A stretch of 64,000 nucleotides of DNA from assembly GCA_021904315.1 (NCBI GenBank), contig CM038926.1, forward strand, positions 4,388,390 through 4,452,389, in the 5' to 3' direction. Shown one piece after another: positions 1 to 11,036 of this stretch (position 1 is its first letter; each line of letters opens with the position of its first letter). This DNA is from Sphagnum magellanicum (taxonomy: Eukaryota; Streptophyta; Sphagnopsida; Sphagnales; Sphagnaceae). The notes below the pieces were generated by a model. That model made no database searches and was not told the DNA's origin. It saw only the letters and a list, made by a program, of their open reading frames with translations. The position numbers and the translations under genes were made by a program.

Positions 1-788
1 GACTTCATCTCATGCTTCATACATTCATGTATTTTACAACTTTGATATTCATCACAACCCATGATTTGATCCTTGCATTTATGATCTGAATTCCAATTTT
101 TTGGGGAATTAGATCATTAATTGTATCGTCATGTACTATTCCATGAATGCCAAATTGATGACAACCTTTCATGCATTGATGAACAAGAATAGGTTTTCCT
201 CCATGAAAGGTTGTAATCAATATAAATTCATTCAAAATTTTAGATTTTTCTACTATGTTGTGTTACAACATCTATGGGTTGGAAATGAAAGCTTTCTTCC
301 ATTTGAAATTAACAAAAGAATATCATTTTTCATGGACTCACCTTGATTCTCAAGCTCATCAACATCTTCCCCTGATTCAGAATCATTGCTGCTTGATTTA
401 TGAGTAATGCATGGTTGACCCCATCTCTTTCTATGTCGATGTTTTGATTTTAATATTCCTGGAACACTATTACATTTATCTTCTTTCTGTAATTGACTTT
501 TTTCATTGATGTGATTCTTGTGAACTTTTTGTGACTTTTGATATGTATTGTTGGACTAAACACATAATCCTATGGATTGCAAACAATAGTTGTTTCAAAT
601 TCTAAAGGTGTAACATATCTTCATATGTAAAAGCTTGCTACAAAATGTGAAGTCTTAGTGATAATCTCATTTTACATTACAAGGGGATGAAAATGAGTTG
701 TTGATCTCACTTGTTTCAATTGCATATAAGTTTTTTTTTCTTGGGCCTTCCATTACAATGTCAAGTTTTTCTTGTGCATTATGTGCAA
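1..788. other. left edge, no gene recognised
   Basis: AT-rich sequence. Short open frames on both strands are below 75 codons and show no domain, codon pattern or splice context I can defend. It lies downstream of the long minus-strand ORF that follows and may include its 3' flank. Confidence 0.4.
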
Positions 789-1082
789 CTAGTTTTCGCA
801 TCTTGGGTGTCCAATTTGGAATAATGGAGTCCTTGTGATCATTTGATTCCTTACAACCTTCAAGAAATTTTTGTTCCTCCTATAAGATTCAACTAGAAGT
901 TGAACTTGTATACCCTCCTCCATAAACATGGTTCTAGGAATTCTCTTACATCTTGCATTCCTCCCCTCTATACCTTCTATTTTGTTTAAGATCTCAAATT
1001 GGATTGTAGCATTTGAGTTCCAAAAATCTTTAATGGCATCTTTCACAAACTTTTTTCTTGTTTTTTTTTCATGAATTTTCAC
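789..1082 (-). CDS. small basic ORF just downstream of the giant ORF
   Basis: An open frame of about 97 codons begins a few bases after the stop of the 1081-codon ORF, on the same strand but in another frame. It has no ATG at its start; the frame is entered through a GTG. The product would be basic and rich in Lys, Arg and Ile, with no motif I recognise. It could be a further exon or distal part of the same coding unit, or chance. Its close apposition to the giant ORF is the only argument for it. Confidence 0.2.
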   Translation of the reverse strand: MKIHEKKTRKKFVKDAIKDFWNSNATIQFEILNKIEGIEGRNARCKRIPRTMFMEEGIQVQLLVESYRRNKNFLKVVRNQMITRTPLFQIGHPRCEN

Positions 1083-1087
1083 ATAAT

Positions 1088-4000
1088 CTAGTTGGATTGA
1101 GATTTTGGCTTTGAATGTAATTTACTTGTTTGAATGTGGCTCATAGTTTTGAATAAAACATCAAAACGTGTATATTGATCTACCATATGTTTTCCGTAGT
1201 CATGAAAAGCTCTGAAGTCTGAATTTGTTTTGTTGCATGTGTTTTTTAAGTATTTGTGAACTTTGGATTCAATGTTTCTTGTGTGTATGCAACAATCAAA
1301 CTTGCCTTTCTCCTCTGAGGACCACATGTTACTATCTAATAGCGGATCAATACTCGTGCTTTTCTTCAAGCATTGTGACTCCTTAGATGGAAGTGGATCC
1401 TTGTTGTTTTTAGTTAGAGGTAACTCCCTTTGCACTTTTATTGTTCCATGTGCAAGGGTTTCTTCATTCCATTTTTTTTGTAGTTGTGGTATCAAATTCT
1501 TTTGGGGGCATGCACATTTGCTTTTCCTTAGGACCCTTCCAATAGTTTTTCTTGCTTTCAATTTCTTGTTAGTCAACCCAATGTCCCTCACAAATGTCAA
1601 TTTCTCTTTTAGTTGTGGAGGAATATTATCATTATATGGTTTTGTTACAAACCACCTTTTTGGCTCAATGTCGACATGTAGTCCTTTTACTTGTTTCCTC
1701 AAAGTGGAACATATGTGTATGTGGGACATTGTGTCATCGTCTAGTAGTGAGGGGTGACATTGTTGATCAAGAAGCTTGCTTGGAACCTCATTCCAAGCAT
1801 CGATAGTACATGCACTACACCACAAACTTTTATCTCCAAAACCATTGTACTTGTAGAGATTGTGGTTTATTTTTTCAAGACCAACATTGAACCTTTTCAA
1901 AATTTGAAATTTACACCTATTGATTTTTTCAACATCAGGATTGCCTTTGTTACTTTTGTAGGACTTATCAATATTTCCCCCATTTGTTTGGGAAACGTGG
2001 TTAATGCCCATGTCATGACATACTACCATTTTGTCTTTCTCCTCTTGTAACTTTTGGATGGTCTTGTTCATACTACAAATGAATGTATTAAAAAAATTCT
2101 TCACCATGTTGTCACCATTGCTAGCCCAACAATATTTTTTGTTCTTCCAAATCTCAATGCTACATGAAGATGTTGGATCAAAGTGGCAATTGTTGGGACC
2201 AAAGACCTTCATTGAATTTGGAATAAGACAATGACTACTACCACCACAATACCTTTTATGATGATTTTTGTCTTCTCCATCTATGGGCATAGTGTGATTT
2301 ATCTTGGTTTCTTCTTTTATGTGTTCACCAGTTGTTTTGCGTTGAACAAATCCTTTTAGGTAGGTTTCAAATTTTATTTTTCTTTGTTTAAAAGGATAAT
2401 ACAATAACATGCCATTATCTTTTTGGCAATGGCTTTCCACATTTATGAATGGACTACCAACATATGGCTTCTTAGTTGAATGTGATTTGTTCATTTCTAG
2501 TTGTAACACCTCAACATCATCATGCAAAAGAGGTGGTAGCATCGATCCACAAGATAAGATTACATTTGATATAATAGTAGTAGACCCACAGTTCACATTC
2601 AAATCTTCCAATTCACACATAAATGCCTTTTCGAAGATTTCAACATTGTGTAAGTTTCTTGAAACATCCAAATCTTTGGGTTTAAAATTTATGTTTTGCA
2701 TTGTCTTGGATTGGATGTTGACACAACTACATGAGTTTCGAATTGAGTCTTGTATATTAACACCATTTGAAAAAAAACTTATACTTGTGCTCAAATGTTC
2801 ATGTCGTTCCATCATGTCATCTTCCAAATTTGACCTAGACATGATGAAACATTGCATAAAATTGCTTTTACCTTGTTCTATTGCATTTTGCCAAGTGTTA
2901 TTTGAAAAAAAATGTTGATCCCTATTCTTGTTACTACAAGATTCATCATTTTGTCCATCTTTTGAAGGCTTCCAACAAATGTCGAGCCTTATCCCAATCT
3001 CCATGGCTACATGTGTATTCATATCAAGGAATTTCTCACTTTCTAAATCCCTTTTCAATCTCTTAGTAGCATCGAACATCTTTTGTTTCATTTTTTCCTC
3101 TTGATAAGGGGTTTGAATTAGGAACAAATAATTTAATTTCTTGGTGAGCCCCACAACATTAATACTAAGGTTTGATAGTGGCAAAATGTTCACATAAGTT
3201 GCATTTGGAATACATTTTCCCCCTTTTTTACATATAATCTCCACCTCTTCACAAACACCTTCATCACTCAAAACATCTTTTGATTTCTTGGCACCAAACA
3301 TGGATTTCAAGAACTTTGAAATTAAAAAAAAAATCACAATTTCTAGTGGAAGAACTTCAATATCATCATAACTTAATAATTTGTTTCCCAAACAACATCT
3401 TCTAGCCTTGAAGTACAATTCATTTCCACAAAATTTGTTTATAGGAAATTTGAGTCCATTATTAGTTACAATATTTTGAAAAATAAATGGAAAATATGTT
3501 TTAGAACAAGATACATCGAGAAATATTCCAATGTCACCATTTTGTTCATCTTCACTTTGTTGGTCTTGTAATGAACATGTTGACATACCAATAATACTTC
3601 CCAAGCCAATTTCAACATCTTTCAAGGTTATTATCCTTCTTGTATTATTTCCATCTTTGGAATTTACAAATCCCATGTCATTATCATCTTTGAAAACATC
3701 CAACCCATGGTTAATATTGATTGTGTCACTACAATATTTGTTCCTTTTTCTGGGTGGTCTACTATGCAAAAATTGCAGCAAACCCATTGATCCTAAAGGC
3801 TTGCAACATTGTTCAACTCCATCATTTGATAATTGGTTGCAAGTCACCTTTTTCTTTGCCATAAGGAATTTCATAACCACCTTAGGGACCTTGTCACAAA
3901 ACTTTAAACGATTAGCTTCCATCACAATAAAGTTACCATCTTCATCCTCCTCAAAGTTTATATCATTATGATTTCTACTAGTTCCATGATGTTGCAACAA

Positions 4001-4333
4001 TTTCTTGCTATGTGTGCACCACCACCACCACCACCTTTTTCTCTTGCCATCTCTTTGGAACTTATGCCAACAAGAAACCTTAAATTCCTTGAGACTGTCG
4101 GCATCATCCTCAACCTTCAATTCCTTGAAACAATCATAATCACCATCAACCTTTACTTTTTTACAACTCTCAAAATTATCAATAACATTTAATTCCTTTA
4201 AACTTCCATGACTAATGTAATCATTTTCCTTAAATTCCTTGAAACTTTTGCATTCGAGATCAACCTCTTGTGGATTCACAATTTTCTTGACAAATTGCCA
4301 CTTGCAACTCATCATCTTTGTGCAAAACCCCAT
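1088..4333 (-). CDS. very long uninterrupted ORF, unknown protein (about 1081 aa)
   Basis: One frame stays open for more than 1080 codons in AT-rich DNA where other frames close within about 170, so it was selected for coding until recently. The first ATG (4333) gives a product starting MGFCTKMMSCKWQ; the frame is also open a few codons upstream through a GTG. Residues about 25-85 hold imperfect 11-14 residue repeats of the type S-L-K-E-F/L-K-V followed by acidic residues. A run of five Trp follows, encoded by a CCA/TGG microsatellite. The rest is rich in Lys, Asn, Cys, Ser and His, with a basic C-terminal third (for example KARKTIGRVLRKSK). I see no signal peptide, membrane span, reverse transcriptase, protease or transposase motif. 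It could be a host orphan gene or an accessory ORF of a mobile element. I do not recognise the family. Confidence 0.5.
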   Translation of the reverse strand: MGFCTKMMSCKWQFVKKIVNPQEVDLECKSFKEFKENDYISHGSLKELNVIDNFESCKKVKVDGDYDCFKELKVEDDADSLKEFKVSCWHKFQRDGKRKRWWWWWCTHSKKLLQHHGTSRNHNDINFEEDEDGNFIVMEANRLKFCDKVPKVVMKFLMAKKKVTCNQLSNDGVEQCCKPLGSMGLLQFLHSRPPRKRNKYCSDTININHGLDVFKDDNDMGFVNSKDGNNTRRIITLKDVEIGLGSIIGMSTCSLQDQQSEDEQNGDIGIFLDVSCSKTYFPFIFQNIVTNNGLKFPINKFCGNELYFKARRCCLGNKLLSYDDIEVLPLEIVIFFLISKFLKSMFGAKKSKDVLSDEGVCEEVEIICKKGGKCIPNATYVNILPLSNLSINVVGLTKKLNYLFLIQTPYQEEKMKQKMFDATKRLKRDLESEKFLDMNTHVAMEIGIRLDICWKPSKDGQNDESCSNKNRDQHFFSNNTWQNAIEQGKSNFMQCFIMSRSNLEDDMMERHEHLSTSISFFSNGVNIQDSIRNSCSCVNIQSKTMQNINFKPKDLDVSRNLHNVEIFEKAFMCELEDLNVNCGSTTIISNVILSCGSMLPPLLHDDVEVLQLEMNKSHSTKKPYVGSPFINVESHCQKDNGMLLYYPFKQRKIKFETYLKGFVQRKTTGEHIKEETKINHTMPIDGEDKNHHKRYCGGSSHCLIPNSMKVFGPNNCHFDPTSSCSIEIWKNKKYCWASNGDNMVKNFFNTFICSMNKTIQKLQEEKDKMVVCHDMGINHVSQTNGGNIDKSYKSNKGNPDVEKINRCKFQILKRFNVGLEKINHNLYKYNGFGDKSLWCSACTIDAWNEVPSKLLDQQCHPSLLDDDTMSHIHICSTLRKQVKGLHVDIEPKRWFVTKPYNDNIPPQLKEKLTFVRDIGLTNKKLKARKTIGRVLRKSKCACPQKNLIPQLQKKWNEETLAHGTIKVQRELPLTKNNKDPLPSKESQCLKKSTSIDPLLDSNMWSSEEKGKFDCCIHTRNIESKVHKYLKNTCNKTNSDFRAFHDYGKHMVDQYTRFDVLFKTMSHIQTSKLHSKPKSQSN
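4016..4036. repeat. CAC/TGG trinucleotide microsatellite
   Basis: Seven consecutive CAC units on the plus strand. Read on the minus strand they give the Trp run inside the giant ORF, so the length of this tract changes protein length in whole codons. Confidence 0.85.
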
Positions 4334-4345
4334 GGATGTCACCAC

Positions 4346-5035
4346 CCTTCCTCTGCCCCCCTTTGATTCTTCACAATCTCAAATCAACAATATTCAAAAC
4401 CCATTGTTTGCAATCTTTAACTCAATCAATATACCCAAGGAACAAATTAATGTTATTCCTTTGCAAAATGATGTTTGGCTTTTATGTCCCCCCCACCCCT
4501 CTCCTTCTTCCCTACAATTATTATTCTCCTTCACGTTTCCATGTTCTTCACCAACATGCAACAACATGGGCTCTTATTTTTATTCAAATATATGTTTCCC
4601 TCTTTTCATTTGGTTTCACAATTAAGTTGGGAGGTTGGTAACAATTTAGACTAGGTAAAGGAACCTTGTCTTTTTTTCATTTAAGGGAAATATTGCAACC
4701 TATTTCACCTTCTTTTCTTTTGAAGTGAAAGGTGGTGCGCATTGAAGCTAAGAGTTATGCATTATTATAAGATCAATAATCCCAACCAAATCACGAGTAA
4801 TTATATTTATTTTATCGAATGGTTTGTTGGATTTATCCAAATATAAGGTTTCAAGTGGCCCATATATATGTATGTATGCATGTAATTTTTTAAAAATTCA
4901 AAAAATTAGTATTTCAATACTTAAATTCCAATGACAATGCTTCATTGGAATTGGTTTATGTAGGATGGGTATTTTGGTGATCATAACTACGAGAGAATTT
5001 TAGAGTCATTCCAAATTATAATTCATCATGGATCA
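4346..5035. other. upstream flank of the giant ORF, no gene
   Basis: AT-rich DNA with C-rich runs near 4350 and 4490. It would hold the promoter and 5' leader of the minus-strand ORF if that ORF is expressed. I cannot point to a convincing TATA box or splice site. Confidence 0.3.
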
Positions 5036-5039
5036 AATT

Positions 5040-5886
5040 TCATTTGGTTTTTATTTATTTTGTCTATTTGTATCTTATTGTTTTGTTTCAATGTTTTGTC
5101 TATTTGTATCTTGTTGTTTGTCTTACACCTTTTCAATGTTTTCTTTTTCTTTTGTATGTTTTTTTTTTGTTGTGAAATTTTCTAACAATTAGCATTTTGC
5201 CTAACAAATCAAGAATGTAAAAAAAAAATTAACAAAACAAAATGAAATATAGTGAAATTTACAAAATTTTATCTTTAAAAAAGACAAAATTGATTACAAC
5301 AAAATTATTATGTCCACACGAAATAATTCAATCATTGTCACTAATAATGCAAAGTAACATGATGCCCAAAAAATAAAAATGCATAATATTAACATGTGCA
5401 TTTTCATAAAACCTTGTTTCTCCTGATAATTATTTCAATTTTTTTCTTTTAACATGGACATGAAAAAACACATGTTGTATATAGGCATGTCTATTCATAT
5501 CCATGTTATATAGTAAAATAAAAGTTGAAATTGGTCCATAAATTATTTGGGCTCCGCATTGCTTTGCATTATTGGTGACGATGATTAAATTATTTTGTGT
5601 GGACATAATAATTTTGTTGTAATCAATTTTGTCTTAAATTAAAAGGATACAATTTTGTAAATTTTACTATATGTAATTTTGTTCCATTAATATTTTTTTA
5701 CATTCTTGATTTGTTGAGCAAAATGCCAACAATTTTTTTAATATATTATAAAAAATCATAACAAAATACAAACTAAAAAAAGAAAAAACATTGTTAAGGG
5801 TGTGACACAAACAAGAAGATACAAATATAGACAAAAACATTGAAACAAAATAGACAACAATATACAAATAGATAAAAGAAAAACTA
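5040..5886. mobile_element. fold-back element (long inverted repeat)
   Basis: Sequence from about 5040 to 5355 reappears as its reverse complement at about 5565-5886, with scattered substitutions and small indels. The arms are over 300 bp and surround a centre of about 200 bp. Landmarks are the GTCCACAC core (5312 region, inverted near 5600) and the TTTGTCTATTTGTATCTT outer part (5060-5110, inverted near 5820-5880). The centre holds a smaller hairpin with ATGAAAAAACACATGTT near 5460. There is no coding capacity. This is the form of a non-autonomous fold-back or MITE-like DNA element. I could not identify target duplications, so the family is open. Confidence 0.65.
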
Positions 5887-5966
5887 GATTTGTCACCCCA
5901 TTGATCACAAATCATTTTCATGCAAATGAGGATAAAACCATCAAGTGGGGAATTCATCTTAACACA

Positions 5967-8094
5967 TGTGAGGCGACTTTCTGTCCCTCTACTCCTGGAT
6001 TTATGAGGTGACTATACTTGAAAGTACATATGCTACTTGTGAAGGAAAAATGCAAGTGTATTTCTAGATGTTAAATTGCGTTTGTAGTTGAAACCAAATA
6101 ACTTACCTCCTATGCATCAAATACAAATTGGAATTAATAGATCTATTTTCCAAACGCAAACACCTCAAATCCTAAAATTTTATGTCAAATTGTCATTCAT
6201 TTAAACCAACCTTTAAGGGTTCAACACCATGTTCAACTTAATTGCAGACCACCAGCCACTTGAAATATTATTCCTAACGCATATGTTATTCAAATCTAGC
6301 TTACCTTAGCCCATTAGAAAGTTAATTACAAGGCACACCTTTCTACCAAATCCTAAGTTCTGTAGCTAAACTAGTAAGAGGTTATGCCACCAAACTCAAA
6401 AGGGTTTTACGAAGGTAGTAAGTTCAACTTGGCTACAGACCACCAGTCACTTGAAATATTATTCCTAACACATACATTATTCAAATCTAACTTGCCTTAG
6501 CTCATTAGAAAGCAAACTACAAGGCGCACCTTGCTACCAAATCTTAAGTTCTGCAACTAAACCAACAAGAAGTTATACTACCAAGCCCGAGAGGGTTTAA
6601 GAGATTTTTCTAAAATTCCAACCTCCCAACACTATCCCTACTCACTTCCATTCTTTCAAAACTATTACAAATGTCCATTATATTCTTCTTTTTCTTCGCA
6701 TCTACCAAGACTAATCATTCTTTTCTTTTTCAACTAGGTTGTGGGAACAAGTATTTTCAAATTTTGAATTGAAAATTATTTCTAGGGAAAAAGAGCCTCA
6801 ATGATCCGAATTCACCCTCTTAAAGAAAATGAGAAGGAAGGAGGTGAAAGAAGATCTTAATTCGGTGGCCAATGGGAGGTTCCAATGTTTGGTGGCCCTT
6901 GGAAGGTTTCATTGCTTGGTGGCCCGTTGATTTTAAGGTTTTACTTTATCGTGGTTCTAAGCCATTACTTACGCATTTCCTTCATTTTCCTTGATCTATA
7001 GATTACAACCCCGCATCTCGATGTAATAAATCCTCCACACATTCATTGTTGATTTGATTTTGATTGAAATTTTTTTTCCTTTCCTTGAAATTATGGTGTC
7101 GTGTATGGCCACATCTTACGAGCTTCAAACTGCATAAGTGAATGAAGAACCAGCTCTAGAAACAATTCTAGATTTGACATTGACGTAACGTCCTTGTGAT
7201 GAAGATCTCGAACATCGAGAGGTGCGCGCTTGTTGAACCCCCTGGAGCTTGGTATAATTGCATTTCTCCAAGCTCTCGCACCTTCGTGATCTTGTTATAA
7301 GTCGACCTCGCTTGTGGCAATGAACTTAAAATCGTCTGCGAAGGTTGTTATAAAACTAAAGACACCTCTATCTTCGTGTGGTCTTCAATTCCTGGCGTTG
7401 GACACTATCGTTGGTTACGTAGTTCGATTCGTCGGCTGCTTCCTAATAACAAGGTGAACTACCTAGTTCACCGATGCATCCAAGATTTCTTGTAATTATA
7501 AACTACCACTAAGGCATAACCCAAGACTCAACATGTAATTGCAGCTTTTCGCTGAGTTTATCCTTACTCTAAATAAATGTTTCATTCATTACAACACTCA
7601 TGTTGCCATTGCCATCCTATCACAGTATTTATTTAGTCGTTAAGTTGTCTCGAATTAATTTTATGTTCATAAGGCTTGAACATAATTCTATCTCTAATGG
7701 ACCTTTCATTGACACCCCTTCAACTGTTTCGTGAATCTCAAACATCTTTGTTACTCACTAAATACTAAAACAAGACCAATGTTTTATTGAACACCACAAA
7801 TTTTGGTGTTTGCTTCTACCCCCAACCCTCTAGAGATTTCTCACCCCTAATTACACAGTTGAGGTTCTAAAATTATGATTACCAGCTTTTTGTTGAAAAA
7901 AAGAACTAACCCAACACCTTATTCACCAATATCATATTTCGGAAAAGAAAACAACCCCTCCATGCAACCACACACATTCATCATTCTTTATGAAGTTTTT
8001 AAAAGCCCTTAATAACCTTACCACACTCAAATAACCTTGATGCAACTTTTAAAAATTGAGACTACCGCACATGGTTGTGTTGGTATGGCTCACA
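5967..8094 (-). mobile_element. solo LTR, family B (2.13 kb)
   Basis: The block begins TGTGAGG and ends GGCTCACA. It is flanked by the 5-bp duplication ACACA (5962-5966 and 8095-8099). Along its whole length it matches the reverse complement of 59426-61691. TG...CA ends, short terminal inverted bases (TGTGAG/CTCACA), a 5-bp duplication, no coding frame and two independent copies of similar size identify a solo LTR of an LTR retrotransposon, probably Ty3/gypsy. The strand is given relative to the copy at 59426; the true transcription direction is not established. An internal segment of about 190 bp is duplicated (6229-6395 and 6420-6600). Confidence 0.85.
6229..6600. repeat. direct duplication inside family B LTR
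   Basis: Two tandem copies of about 190 bp share the core ACTTGAAATATTATTCCTAA and the downstream TTAGCNCATTAGAAAG segment. The same duplication exists, inverted, in the other family B copy (about 61080-61430), so it predates both insertions. Confidence 0.75.
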
Positions 8095-8099
8095 ACACA

Positions 8100-10139
8100 C
8101 CTTCATATTAAGGTAATTCATATGTTAGTTTTTTTGACCATTCAATTGTGTTAACACTTTTCTTTTCTTTTCAATTTTTTTGAGGTTGGTGGACTAGCAT
8201 ATGATTGCACTTCACATAACATTTTGTTCCTAATGATAAAAAAATGGCCAAGGCCTTTATGAAATTCTAGAGACTAGCCATGGCTTTGTCCATTATTTTG
8301 CAACTCCATTTCAGTATGGTGTATTCATGAATTTTGAAATCTAGGGATGCACCTAGATTAATAACCTGATAAATCATACAAGCCAAATGGTTAGCCTTAG
8401 CCTAGAGGATACAAAGACGAATATCAATAGTCATATACATATGCCCAACATGCCAAAAGGACTTGCAAATACTACATAAGTTGTAGAAGCAATCATTGCA
8501 CTACACATGATGGTCAACATCTTCAATGTTTACATTGCCACAATGGGAAAAGTACATCACATTTGGCATAACATCCAATGACCTCTACAAACCAAATATT
8601 CCCAGTGTTGGAATGTAGATAATCTATATTTATAAGGTAGTTAAAAAACACATGAAATCTCACCATCATTTGTTGATGCCATAGGTAATATGTCGAAATG
8701 TTCCATATCAATAGTTGTCACACAACATGCCATTTGATACCGAAGACCACACCATATTGAATTATCGGGTCCAAATAAAATAATAAACATATCATTTGAC
8801 ACTAGGACAACAAATAAGTAATTGGCCTAAATAGTGAACTATTTCAATAAAATAGGGGGGTGTTTTGAGCTATACAATCTACTTTAGTATCTATTCCCCT
8901 AACACTAACCATGATAAATTACAGTGTTTGTGCACATGCACAAAAGATTCTTGCTCTGCAATTTTATCCCTTGAGTGCGATAACCTAAATTTGGCGAGGG
9001 CACACTCTCCATGTGGATATATTGGCAATTTCCACAATGCATATGATAACAAAGTTGTCTTATGTAAAGCCTGGTTGCAAAATTGCCAAGTAATGTCACA
9101 AAAAAAATGACAATGATTTCTAGAACTTTGGTAATTTTCCAAAACACATCTACACTACAAGGTAGATACTTGATAAGTCTTTTCTCGCAAAATGAAAAAA
9201 CAATGCTTGGATATTTTTAAAGGATGCATGAATGTATAATTACATATGTTGATATTATTCCACTAACCATAATGGATATCTAAAAAAGTCTCTACAACTC
9301 CACTTCTTATACCATTCTTTATGCCTATCTTTTTGTTCTATGGTTGTATGTCTTGGTGTATTTAGCCATCTGCATCACTAAGCATCAAGAGGACATAGAT
9401 CCAAGATGTCACATTAGATTTCATAAATCAAAATGCCAGATGTATTCTAGTACTTCAAGTACTTAAAGCCAAAAATATCTTATGAACATGGGCTAAAAAG
9501 GTCCTTAAATTTGATGTCAATGTTATATCATTGGATAATCACTATGAAAAATTGTGTCTATTGAAACCACACTACCCTCTAACCAAAATTCAAAAAACAA
9601 TTCACATATAAGTATTGTGCAACTATCTTTTGGGTATTACAACTAGTGTGCAACTATCCCCCTAGAAATATGGTGTATTAATAAATAAATTATCATATCA
9701 AAAAATTAATTAATTGTATTATAGTTACATGTGGCAATTACTTTAGAACTATTATAAATGTGCCACTAAAACAATAACTATGCTGCAACTAATGTACAAT
9801 GTACATACGTGCAATCATGCCATGCATCCACATTTCCATTACCCATTATGGGATACATTTGCAACTAGTTTTCAATTATGATTCCCATTAATACAATTAA
9901 TATGGCCACTAATGCACCACTACTAAAGTACTATTGTTCAACTATGTTATAACTATGATACAACTACTTATAATTAATTTAATAAAGATACATATTCATC
10001 AATTATTCATATCTTCATCACATACATGCTTCATTTTGAGTGATTAAAAATGTTATGGGAGTGTTACCTCAATCTTTAGAAATCATCTTTGAAGTGCAAA
10101 GGAAAAGGAGTAATAAAAAAATAACAAGAAGAGAAATAA
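8100..10139. other. AT-rich interval, no gene recognised
   Basis: Open frames of 60-83 codons on both strands (for example around 8523-8711 and 8891-9147, minus) are isolated and carry no recognisable domain or splice continuity. I would treat the stretch as decayed repeat DNA. Confidence 0.35.
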
Positions 10140-11031
10140 TGACACACCCCCAAACTCCTTGATAGATTCAATTGTAAATCCAAATGTGAAAACAATGGAA
10201 GGATAAGGAGTTGGGGTACATTCCCTGGTTCGCAACATTTTGGGGTAAAGGGGCGTGTTAGAGCTCCAAGATGACGACTAAGATGAGCAATAAGTGGGTC
10301 AATTATTCACACGAACTTGCACAAACCAATCAACAAGTTGGTTAGTGTGTACTTAAAGCATTTTTGGTGAATGGACAAACCATAAGTAAACATAAATTCA
10401 CAAGATTCACCATGGCCTGAACTTGGGGGAAGCCACCACCTTCCCCCTTATAGTATTCTCTGTGCCTAACTAGGGGGTCTACACCCAAATGTCATTTTTT
10501 CTGGGGACACCCAAGTTGGGAGTCTTGAAATTCCTGAAATTGGGACTCTCGCAATTTTGGAAGTCCATAACTTTTTGTGTAGACCTTTGATTGAGGTGAG
10601 GTCTAAAGCAAAATTATAGCCCTCATCGATAGCTTTTCAATGATATGTGGCACGCCACTTGCACACAAGTGAATTAAGGTAATTTCCGACTTTTAGTGGT
10701 TTGGAGTCAAATTGGTAGTTTGACTTTCGGCCCTTCTTTTGGCCATAACTTATGTTTTAAGTACCCAAATGGGTCATGTTAGCCCATTTTAAACATCTGC
10801 GTTTCAAGAGATTTCAATGGCACAAGGAACTTCTCAATCCAATGATTTTTGACCCCTGTAATTATTTTCTAAAGATTCGGGAATCGATCGGGACTCTTAC
10901 TCCCAAAGTGGGAGTTCACTTGAGTTCACTCCTACATTCCTAGGAACATGAAATGTGACGCCCAGGCTTCACTCGCCTGCACCTTTGCAAGCCCTTGCTT
11001 TGGTTACGAACCCAAGGTTAAGGTTATGACA
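10140..11031 (-). mobile_element. solo LTR, family A
   Basis: On the minus strand it starts TGTCATAACC and ends with a GTGTCA terminus. It is flanked by the perfect 5-bp duplication AATAA (10135-10139 and 11032-11036). It is collinear with the other family A copies, sharing the segment with alternating GGGAGTC words and the TATAGTATTCT segment, which is a TATA-like box (AGAATACTATAAGG) on the LTR sense strand. No internal retrotransposon sequence adjoins it, so it is a solo LTR. Many CpGs of the better-preserved copies appear here as TG or CA, in keeping with an older methylated insertion. Confidence 0.9.
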
Positions 11032-11036
11032 AATAA

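Noticed and set aside
1263-4192. Several plus-strand frames of 60-170 codons
   Set aside because: They lie opposite the uninterrupted 1081-codon minus-strand ORF and are its complements; none has a motif.
5967-8094. Family B block as a DNA transposon because of TGTGAG/CTCACA ends
   Set aside because: Inverted bases are only six long, the flanking duplication is 5 bp, and TG...CA ends fit an LTR; a second copy behaves the same way.
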